Assembly (NCBI GenBank): GCA_936432065.2
Contig: OW386285.2
Span: 29,381,920-29,445,919 of the forward strand
From: Rutpela maculata
Lineage: Eukaryota; Arthropoda; Insecta; Coleoptera; Cerambycidae
Direction: 5' to 3'
Length of the DNA: 64,000 nucleotides
Below the pieces are notes generated by a model. It was given only the letters and a program-made list of their open reading frames with translations. It had not been told where the DNA came from and did not search any database. Of the stretch, positions 55,981-64,000 are shown piece by piece. Position numbers and translations under genes: made by a program. Numbering within the stretch: position 1 is the stretch's first letter; every line of letters starts with the position of its first letter.

Positions 55981-56500
55981 CTCAGAAGAGGCAGAATTCC
56001 AGAAGCAAAACCACAAAAAAGGGAGCTTAAATGCTCCTTCACGACACAATACGGTAACGCATCTCACAAATACCTACACCTAGCATCCCACATTCCTTTA
56101 CCATGCGCCATGTGGCTCTGGTTGCTGGCAACAAGCATGACCTTAGTCCAACCCAGCGTGGACGTAGCAGGCCCAGCTGTATAACCTGGGAGTGGCAGCA
56201 ATGCCTACCGCACGCTGGTAAATCAATCAATCAATCAAAAACCACTGCCCAATGAATAACTACTTCCTCATTCAGATTTTCTGTCCTAGTCTCTAACAAC
56301 GAAAAAAATGTTGCATGTGTAAATAATTGTTTATAAAGCTTTAATAATATAATATTTGAAATCACCTTCCACAAAAACCCATAAAATGATATGCCACATC
56401 TGTGGTGGGAGTGGTGGAAGGGGGGTGGTAGTGGGAGTGCATGAAGTAAAAACAAATTTCTTTCAAATTTTTTTTTTCATTGGATGTGGAAGTAAAAGGG

Positions 56501-57469
56501 AATCTACGAAAAGTACAGTTCAGTTGTCTATAGAAAAGAAGCTATTTTTATATAGCTGTTGACACCTCTTCTTTACTTAATTAGTTTCAAGTTGTAAGCA
56601 GTTTAACTAAAAATTAACGTATTGATATACACCTCTTGTCCCTGAATTACAAAAATTCACCCAGAGCGGTATTCAAATTTCATAGTAACTAAACTGAAGT
56701 TGGGAATAAATATATGAAATATATTTTTCCACAGAACTGTTAATTTCACGCGTAATTTGTTATTTGAACAAACATTTCTGGTAATTGGTGCATGTTCAAA
56801 TATTAATTTTTTCGAGTGCAAGCCAAATGGAAAAATTTATTTAAATTGGGAAACAGTATGTTAACAGTAAAAGCACTCTGCTATTGCACAAACATGTTGA
56901 ATTAATATTTGTCAAATTAGGTAAAATATTATTAGGTTGAATCTGATGTCTAATGTTATTTAATACTTTTAAATATGCATATAATTGTCAGCGAGAGTGC
57001 AGGATATTTTTTTAAATTAGCTGATGGGTTTCCTTTGAAAAGGTATAAAGTGCATGGGAATTACATTTTTCTAATTTTGACATAAAATGATATTTTTAAA
57101 AACTGTCGTAAGTGTCAAAATGTCCAACATTTCATAACCAGTTGAAAAGTTAAATTTTACTTAACTGGTGAGGAAAAATTCGTTATATCATCAATTAAGA
57201 AAAATAAACAACTCTCAAAAAGAAAAAGAAACAATGTTTATTCAACACAAAATTGAACACTGAGTCCATAAAGTGGAAGCTTTAAAATTCTTCTTTCATT
57301 CAAAATATGCTAACAAAACTTTTTCATTAACACGATTTTACCTTATACTATCAAATTAGGATTTCAAATAATATTATAACTTGGCTAAATAACGTTTGTC
57401 AATTTTGACATTAAAATTATAATGTGTAATAATAGCAGCAAAGGCAACTATTAAAGAGACTACTTAATT
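56501..57469. other. No recognised gene
   Basis: AT-rich DNA without a motif or clear repeat edge. Confidence 0.5.
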
Positions 57470-57600
57470 ACTTCCACGTCCAGTGGAAGTATAGTAACGA
57501 CAAAAAAATTTTAAAAAATTTTTATTGTCCAAATAGGCTTAAAATGTCATGAAACGTCGAGATTTTAAGTTTGAGCGAAAAAAAAAATTTTTGTCTGTCG

Positions 57601-57640
<40 letters not shown>

Positions 57641-58205
57641 GTCTGTAACTTTTTTTTGTGCGCACGTTTACTCTGGAACCGTTTAAGATATTGGCTTGAA
57701 ATTTGGTTCACATATGTACTTTAACGAGATCTAGAACTAGATTATATTTTCATCTTGTTCCGTCGAAGGGTTGGGGGGTAAATTGGGGTAAATTTGGGGT
57801 AAATAGGTCAATCAAGCATGTAAGAGTCCATAAAATTGGTATTTAGTATATACAAGAGAAACTGAGGTCTCAAAAAAATTTTTGGCATTAGCCACCCCCA
57901 TTACCACCCTCACCCCCTTATTAAAGGGGATGAAAAAAAAATGTGATTTAGTGTATGTACTGGAACCAGAAACCTCAAAATATTTTTTTACTTCATACAC
58001 CTCCCACTATCACCCCCCTATCACCACCCCCCACCCCACTACCGATGTGAGGTATCTTATGGGTTTTTGGGGTAGCGGACTTCAAATATTATATTATTAA
58101 AGTTCCATAAACAATTATTTTCACATACAAAGTTTTTTCGTTGTGAGTGACTTGGATAGAGAATCTGGATGTGGAAGTAGTGATTCCTTGGGCAGCGGTT
58201 TTTTT
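57470..58205 (+). mobile_element. GTCT-cored interspersed repeat, family 1, copy 2
   Basis: Full-length match of 11125-11870. ACTTCCACGTCCAG starts at 57470, with the inverted partner CTGGATGTGGAAGT at 58165-58178. The GTCT array spans about 57593-57648. An extra GGGGTAAATTTG duplication lies near 57783-57800. Beyond it the flanks differ from copy 1. Confidence 0.8.
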
Positions 58206-58269
58206 AAGATCTTTAAATACATGCATTTATTTATGTTTAAAGGGTTTTCAGAAAAAATCTTGTATGTAG

Positions 58270-58378
58270 CAAGTTCCGAAAGACAATTTTATGTAACTCG
58301 TGTTATTTTGCGGAATCTCGCTTCGCTTGTCTCGCAAACATCCACTCGTTACACAAAATAAAGTCTTTCAGGAAGTTG
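58270..58378. mobile_element. Small hairpin MITE
   Basis: AAGTTCCGAAAGAC-TTTT-TGTAAC pairs with GTTACACAAAA-GTCTTTC-GGAAGTT around a GC-richer loop (CGCTTCGCTTGTCTCGC). The plus frame over it is not a gene. Confidence 0.65.
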
Positions 58379-59435
58379 AATAAGATTCTTTCTTGATAGT
58401 CAAATTAGGCTCATAACAAGTTAATTTCATAAAGTCTGTAAATTAAATTAAATCCTTCAGATATAAACCAGTTTTAATTTCCAATTATTCTAGTTGTGGA
58501 AAAATCTAGTCAAACCATTCATGAGTTGGTTGATAAGCCTAAGATTGCTTGTACCTAGCAAGGACTGAGATCAGAATTATAAGTATCTTATTTTCATCCT
58601 AATTCTCAGGAACGAAATAAGATGAGAATTAATTCAGTTATTCAGTTCTACTTATTTTTCAGCTTGATGATTCGTATTTGATTAATTTGACGAAATTCAA
58701 TCTCAAGAAGTTAACTATTCTCACAATTTACAGGAATTCTTCATTTTGTTCTCAAGAATAGAATGGCAAAAACGGCGTTTTGTTTTATCTCAGCTTTAAT
58801 TTCAGTCTCTGGTTTTTAGTGATGTAAAATACTTGAAAATTTATTTTTAGGGGCAAATTTTATAATTATTGTCAATTTTTTTATGCAAATTCTTATTTTT
58901 TCTATCGAAATTTCAACTATTTAAAGTTGGTCGAAAAAGAGATTTTCTTCCCTCAAAATAGTCTGTCTTTAGCCACCAATATATACATATACTTTTCAAT
59001 CTAGACATTGACAAAATTATTACTGGAAGTGTTAGGCACAACATTTATTTTGAAAACGCTTTCTGTTTGATTATCATGGACTATCCTCTAGTTAGAGCTA
59101 GAGATACTAAAAAGAATGTCTCGTAAGAGAGGCTTCTTATAATGTATTAGCATGATCAAACTTAGATCATCAGTATATAGAAAGAGTGGTTATTTTATTG
59201 TTTTTCATACTGAATGTCAAATATAGTAAGTGTATGAAAAAAGTTAACAAGTCGTTTCGTAGGGGGAACTTCTTGTTGATGTGCTAGCATGATCAGACTT
59301 GGATTAATGGTATATAAAAGGAACCAATGGTTTCTTTGAAAGTTATGTGCTGAACACCCAAAATAATATTTTTTAACATTTCCTGTTATTTTTATTTGTC
59401 TCAATATTACCCCAATTCAATTCAACAGAAATTAA
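58379..59435. other. No recognised gene; one degenerate duplication
   Basis: A word of about 60 bases around TAGCATGATCARACTTRGAT occurs at 59148 and 59285, 137 bases apart, as a diverged tandem duplication. I see nothing else. Confidence 0.5.
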
Positions 59436-60440
59436 TTAATATTCAAATAACACAATGCATTTCCGACAACAGTACCCAGAACCATCCAGACATCCGTCGT
59501 GGCAATTGAAAGGCTGCATGGGATGGAGCTGAATAATCTTAATAAAATTAGGTGGATAAAACCAGGACTTCTTCCGTCGGGAGACAGATTCAAAAAGGTT
59601 GGAATGGCTAAATGTCTGAAAGGAATAACAAAACTTATATGCTAACAAACGATGACGTACACTGAACATGAATTACCCCAGTAATTTGAAAAATAGCGCG
59701 CACACTTTTAAGCGCGATAAAACTCGACTCCATTCTAACTCATACGAGCATTCAGCAAACTAGATTTACATAAAAATTGAGGATTTTATGTTATTTATAA
59801 AAGGGTACTTCTCCGAAGAAGAGGAAGACGAAAATCGAAATGTAAATAAATGTAGAATTTCATGTAAGCTTAATTTTTGTTTAATTTTTTTTCTACAAAT
59901 TTATTTTTATGATAGTAAATATTATTTAAAAAATACCCTTTCAAATTTATTAATAAATGTATTAACACTTTTTTAACTGAACATTTATAATTACTTTTCA
60001 AATTTTACCCACGATCACTACTGTAAATAGTAAAAAACACACTACCTGCCATTCATGTAAGTTGAATTTTACATATTGTAAACAAAACGCTCTGTAAACA
60101 AATCGCACGGTAAACAAAACGCACGGGACACCCAATTATAGGTGGCTTATATCGCTGACGCGGGGTTTAAAAAAACAAATGCGCCTACGTAATTTTCAAA
60201 CGCTGTCAAAGCTGACATAATATTTGTTGAATGGCATTGTTGACTAGTAAACTAAATCCAGATTTTACTAAATAAATAAATAACAAGCTAAAAACGTACT
60301 CTTCGCCAATTTACTGAGCTTTTTATATAATTGTTAGACATTCTATAGGATACTCTTCGCAGTTTTCTTGTATATAATGTTAGTTTTTGGACATCCTAAA
60401 TTTTTTGATACCTTTGTTGTGAAAAAAATTATATGTGTCT
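59436..60440. other. No supported gene
   Basis: On the minus strand a pyrimidine-rich CCTTTCAG near 59614 precedes an open stretch, but its translation resembles no known domain and conservation is unknown, so I do not call an exon. Confidence 0.35.
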
Positions 60441-60685
60441 CTTTTTATGGACCAACAGTTGTCTGCCATCCAGAAAATTTGGGTGAATACAATGAAGAGC
60501 AAGGCGAACGCTTTCACCAGGATATTTCGGAGATGGAGAAGCGGTATCAAGGAAGGTGGGATATCCACATGATGGCCGACTACTGTTGGTCTACGAAAGG
60601 AGACACGCACGAAGAACATAAAAGAGAGCCAGTGAGGAGATCATTTGAAAATGAGAAGAAAAGGTATTCTGAGAAGAAAAATTGA
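60440..60685 (+). pseudogene. Fragment of a widespread repetitive protein (MMADYCW type)
   Basis: From about 60475: NLGEYNEEQGERFHQDISEM, then EKRYQGRWDIHMMADYCWST and EEHKREPVRRSF. This matches a very common multi-copy sequence in insect and cnidarian genomes (EEQGERFHQDI, RYQGRW, MMADYCW), usually annotated as an uncharacterised protein and probably derived from a DNA transposon. Only this C-terminal 70-residue block is present, and the upstream part of the open frame is unrelated. It stops at 60683-60685. Function unknown. Confidence 0.7.
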
Positions 60686-60689
60686 AAAA

Positions 60690-61310
60690 CTGGCATATGT
60701 ACATTTTATTATGTAGGGGTGGTTTTTTAGGGATGATTTTGGGTACCAAGTGAGAATAGGGTAGATCAAAGTCACTCAAGAATCTATTCTGGAACTGAAA
60801 CAATGAAAACTCCAACATTTCCCACGATTTATTGGTATTTATGCAATTTATTCTTATATAAGGGTGGCTACTACCATTTATAGAAGAGATTTTGGGTCAC
60901 GAGTAAGCGAGGTGCCCTGGGAGTCACTCCAGATTCATGTTCTGTACTTAAACTATAAAAAAGTTATTTCCTGTGATTTTTTGGCATTTGTGCTTTATTC
61001 TGTAATAAGGATGGTTTCCACCCTATTATAGGGGTAGATTTTGTACCGACTAAGAATAAGGTAGAACAGGGTCACTCAAGATTCTATTCTGGAATTAAAA
61101 CATCGAGAACTCCTCCATTTCCCACAATCTATTGGTATTCACGCAGTCTATTTTTATATAAGGGTGGTTTTCAGACACGCGTAAGATTCATGTACTGTAT
61201 TCTAAACTATAAAAACTTTAACATTTCTCGCGATTATTATTTATTATACAGGGGGAGTTTTCAGCATATTATAAGGGTAGTTTTCCAGTCAATGTTCAAG
61301 TAAGTGACTG
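60690..61310. repeat. Diverged tandem array, unit about 145 bp
   Basis: About four units begin near 60692, 60831, 60980 and 61130, with a partial one at about 61237. Each has an AAGGGTGG-type word, a GATTTTG-GT--CGA word, GTCACTC-AGATTC, AACTATAAAA or a variant, and TTTC-CACGAT-TATTGGYATT at the end. Divergence between units is high. Confidence 0.7.
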
Positions 61311-61439
61311 GTGAATATAAAACATTTTCCCTTCCCATGTTTTTCACCATTCATTTACATCCATTCATTGAATCCTGATGTATGGGACGGTTTTACCTCA
61401 CTTTCGGGGTTGTTTTTGGCTGTAGCGCAAAAGTTTGGG

Positions 61440-61556
61440 GGTATACGAATTTTTTTGACCTCGGATTCTGATTCAGCGTCGAAAAATACATACTAATACT
61501 ATGGTCAGTCATCCAGATCAAAAACTTTTTTTTTTGTGGGGCTGTGTAATATACTA
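61440..61556 (-). repeat. Fragment related to the palindrome at 47764-48040
   Basis: CCAGATCAAAAACTTTTTTT then GTGGGGCTGTGT matches the complement of the GCCACACAAAAAAAAA-TTTT-GTTCTGATCTGG part of the palindrome, with a CGGATTCTGATTCAGCG word upstream. Confidence 0.5.
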
Positions 61557-62820
61557 TTATTAATGAAAATTTTAGATTTCCAATATATGTATTTCCGTAA
61601 TTTGTCTTTCAATTTAGTTTTAGATACTTTTAAGTTTAATATTGACCCATCCTCGTACTGCTTTCAAGCTCGTAATTGTTCGCTTGGTGATGCCCACAAG
61701 CAACTGAATTCTTGATTTTTATTATTCTTGCTCCGGGTTTGAAACAAATTATAATGTTTCTTTCTAATTACTACTAAGTCGGCGCATGGCACGAAGAGCT
61801 ACATCCTCGCCATGTAACAATTTGGGAGCGATGTGAAGTAGTCTGCTTAATTGGTAGCGCTGACCTAATTAGATGTACCAAGTTTATAAACGAGTGACGA
61901 ACTCAACGTCAACATTAACTCTTTCAATATATGCAGACAGAATTGGGTCTCTCTAGGAAGTACTAATTTATCGAATAAATTACTTAAGTTAGTTTATTTC
62001 TCTAGATTTTTCGTTTTTGAGAAAATCAATAAATGGAAATGAGACCTCTAGAGATCACTATATCATGAATGTTAGAGTAACAGAAAATGTATATTAAGCC
62101 AATGGTTATTCCCTTTAACCAGTGCATAAACTCAGGTATGTACCTGACGTTTTGAAGGTCACAAAAGTTATATCACTCACAAAAATTCACAGCCCTTCGC
62201 AAGGAATTTTTTAGTATCGATACAAGTTATCCATTGTAAAGCAAAACATTTACTTAAACATTTTAAACACAGCGTGGTTACATGAGTTTTCCAAACAAGA
62301 GTTAGGTCAAACTGAGTTCCTGATAATTTGAAAGAGGTAAGTTGTTGAACTGCTTTTCCGTTACGTTGTAATAGAACATTTAAGCTACATTTCTATGCAA
62401 CCGGGTGAAACTGCACAGGATATGTGTTGTCTTGATTAAATTCAAGCTTTTTGCTGTTAAAATATTCAGTTGCCAATCTAAAATTAGTTTTCAATTCGTA
62501 TATAAAAACTGAGAAATATTTCGATTTGCTCAATTCAGGGTTGGAAAAAAGAACAGTTTTTTCATTTTAAACAAAAAACCTGTTTTCTTTTATTTTAATC
62601 AGTTTTTTTTTGACAGTTTTTTTCAATGTTTTAAATGGTATATTTAAAACAGCACTCTACAAATAAAACGTTCAATTTAGTGTAAGTGACCACTGACCAT
62701 TTGACTCATAAGAGTAAGACTACAGAGGTTATTTTTTTTTTTGTGAGAGTGTTTACTGTTTATATTGGAATTATTTATCGGAATGGACCATCATCGACAC
62801 TTTTCCTACTTTTTCACAAT
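61557..62820. other. No recognised gene
   Basis: AT-rich DNA without motifs. Confidence 0.5.
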
Positions 62821-62966
62821 CTTCAAAATAATACATTTGTTTAAAACATCGCCGTGTGTTTTAAACTGTGTTTTAAACAGTTGTTTAAAATATCGCATTG
62901 TATATTAAATATGTTTTAAACATTTATTTAAAACATGGTGCGATGTTTTAAACATGTTTTAAACAT
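62821..62966. repeat. Degenerate GTTTTAAACAT repeat
   Basis: A short word, TGTTTTAAACA and variants with CATCG spacers, recurs about eight times. It is self-complementary and can fold. The related word TTAAA is also dense upstream at 62560-62660. Confidence 0.6.
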
Positions 62967-62968
62967 CT

Positions 62969-63884
62969 AGTTACTACATTTTGAAAAAAATATAGTTAGG
63001 TTTTGCATTTTTCCAGTGGACCATCGAAACCCGAAAAAAATGTCGGATCGAAATGAAAGTCATATCTATCGACTCGAGACCGAATTTAGAAAAGTCTGTC
63101 CGTCGGTCAGTCGGTCTGTCGGTTTGTCGGTCTGTCGATCTGTCGGTCTGTCGGTCTGTCGGTCTGTCGGTCTGTCGGTCTGTCGTCTGTCGGTCTGTCG
63201 GTCTGCCACGCTCGGCCCCCCTAATCCGTTTTCGGATTTCGATGAAACTTGGGTGGCTAATGGGAGGCCTTTAGAAAACCTTAACGCTGGAAGTTCGGCT
63301 CCGTTCGGAAACCGAAGTACTCGATATAGACGTTTCAAGTTTTTCGGGAAAAATTGAATAACTCGGTAACGGGCGGTCAGATTGAGATATTTCAAAAAAG
63401 AAATGGTGCCGCTGGCAACGGTCTACAGATAAATATACCAGAGACTATGTCGAAAAACAAATGGAAATTGAATTTTTTTACAAAAAACTGGTTTTCTTGA
63501 AATCGGGCTAGGAAGCAAGATAACTGTCCAGGATATTGATCGATTTCAATAAGACTTGGTGTGGTATGATTTTTCCAAAGAAATTAATAACTCCCGAACC
63601 TGACGTCCGATTTTTATTTTCAAAAATAGCAATTGTATGGATCGATTAAGTCTATTAGGTGACGTTTGTGAGAAATTTGACAAACAAAAGCGAATCTACA
63701 AATTATGGAAAACTTGATTTTTTGATAAATTCTACAAATACCGAACAGTTTCCTGATAAAAATCGAAAATTAAGTATTCCGTATAACCGGTATAAGGCAC
63801 GGACTTTTTTGGACAAAAAATCTGAAATAGAGTTTTTTCGAAAAATGAAAAATAAAAGAGTTATTTACAAAGATGCATGACCAC
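62969..63884 (+). mobile_element. GTCT/GTCG-cored repeat, family 2, copy 2
   Basis: Collinear with 42453-43325. This copy has a much longer GTCGGTCT array (63096-63210) and an extra block at 63356-63395 (ATAACTCGGTAACGGGCGGT). It ends ATTTACAAAGATGCATGACC as the other copy does. Open frames on both strands translate the array. Confidence 0.8.
63096..63210. repeat. GTCGGTCT microsatellite
   Basis: About 28 tetranucleotide units alternating GTCG and GTCT, with one shortened unit near 63184. Confidence 0.9.
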
Positions 63885-64000
63885 GTCCGATATATCAGAG
63901 TGACAGTCCGCCCGAGAATAAAATCGTAAGTCTGAAATAACTCAGCTGATGTTTCTGCATTTTATAATTTTCTATTGCTATATTCTTAAGTGAAATTTTG
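63885..64000. other. No recognised feature
   Basis: Short AT-rich edge after the family 2 repeat. Confidence 0.4.

Larger units (their letters stand above)
53505..56236 (+). mobile_element. Non-LTR retroelement with (AATC)n tail, copy 2
   Basis: Inserted into the family 1 repeat with a 21-bp duplication (53484-53504 and 56237-56257) and an AATC tail at about 56218-56236. The last 250 bases match the copy at 23264-23962. The 2.7-kb body includes the dispersed repeat at 53955-54810. A segment near 54890-54960 (TACGCCATCTGTTGGACACC) is not obviously derived from another feature. No RT is visible. Confidence 0.7.
53484..56500 (-). mobile_element. GTCT-type family 1 repeat, copy 3, split by a retroelement
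   Basis: At 53484-53504 and 56237-56257 lies the 21-base word AAAAACC-CTGCCCAATGAAT. This is the minus-strand form of the family 1 right end (CTTGGGCAGCGGTTTTT). The rest of the copy continues from 56258 to about 56500 (ACTTCCTCATTCAGATTTTC, then GATATGCCACATC with GGTGGTAGTGGGAGT). The GTCT array and left half are missing. Confidence 0.7.

Noticed and set aside
55542..56042. 166-residue minus frame
   Set aside because: Lies in the AATC-tailed retroelement, opposite to its sense, with no domain motif.
59436..59669. Possible exon on the minus strand after a CCTTTCAG acceptor
   Set aside because: The translation matches no domain I know and no donor decides an end; kept out for lack of support.
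63016..63395. Long frames on both strands over the GTCG array
   Set aside because: Same reason: microsatellite translation inside a dispersed repeat.
1..64000. CRISPR arrays, prokaryotic operons, replication origins
   Set aside because: Repeat spacing, splice sites and element types are eukaryotic; tandem repeats here have no regular unique spacers.

Overview
This is an AT-rich, intron-like eukaryotic window, very probably from an insect or other arthropod. The case rests on one spliced exon with GT/AG borders and on the mix of mobile elements: Jockey/CR1-like LINEs, a DIRS1-like tyrosine-recombinase retroelement, a Gypsy LTR element, Tc1/mariner-type transposons, and GTCT/GTCG-cored repeats like those of arthropod DINE-1/Helentron-derived elements. 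I cannot name the species. Almost every coding segment belongs to a mobile element and most are broken. The one host feature I can support is a 123-nt phase 1-1 exon at 52864-52986 (minus), the start of an immunoglobulin-type domain of a cell-adhesion protein. Much of the window is therefore probably intron or flank of that gene.

Layout. 1-2.4 kb: two LINE reverse-transcriptase remnants in opposite orientation. 4.8-6.9 kb: a two-LTR retrotransposon with no protein genes. 7.4-9.0 kb: a palindromic MITE and a second short TIR element. 10.0-11.9 kb: a tRNA-like SINE head, a mariner transposase scrap and a GTCT-cored repeat. 12.0-14.7 kb: a long-TIR DNA transposon carrying a PIN/FEN1-like nuclease gene, with a Harbinger-like MITE inside one arm. 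15.5-19.5 kb: a four-layer nested palindrome with a Tc1/mariner-type transposase at its core. 20.5-24 kb: a 5S-rRNA-derived SINE, a tRNA-like SINE head and a retroelement with long target-site duplications. 25.16-30.1 kb: a nearly complete DIRS1-like element (gag, RT/RNase H, tyrosine recombinase, inverted repeats, internal complementary region). 31-36 kb: LINE remnants. 37.5-40.85 kb: a 5'-truncated Gypsy element with its 3' LTR, its integrase split by a TIR element. 42.0-47.06 kb: a second long-TIR transposon with the same nuclease family, its gene split by about 1.8 kb of nested insertions. 47.8-50.05 kb: palindromes and a GC-rich Jockey-like LINE. 50.3-52.6 kb: two foldback elements. 52.86-52.99 kb: the host exon. 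53.5-58.4 kb: GTCT-type repeats, one of them split by a 2.7-kb retroelement. 60.4-64 kb: a fragment of a widespread repetitive protein, a tandem array of about 145 bp units, and a second GTCT/GTCG repeat.

The most interesting signal is the pair of long-TIR elements at 12019-14660 and 41999-47057. Their terminal repeats are unrelated in sequence, but both begin TAG, both are flanked by candidate 3-bp target duplications (TTA and CTG), and both carry diverged copies of one protein family: a PIN/FEN1/XPG-like nuclease core followed by a Cys-rich tail. No DDE or other transposase is visible in either. Together they suggest a DNA-transposon group whose conserved protein is a structure-specific nuclease. 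It may be related to the Academ superfamily, whose members are known to carry XPG-type nucleases.
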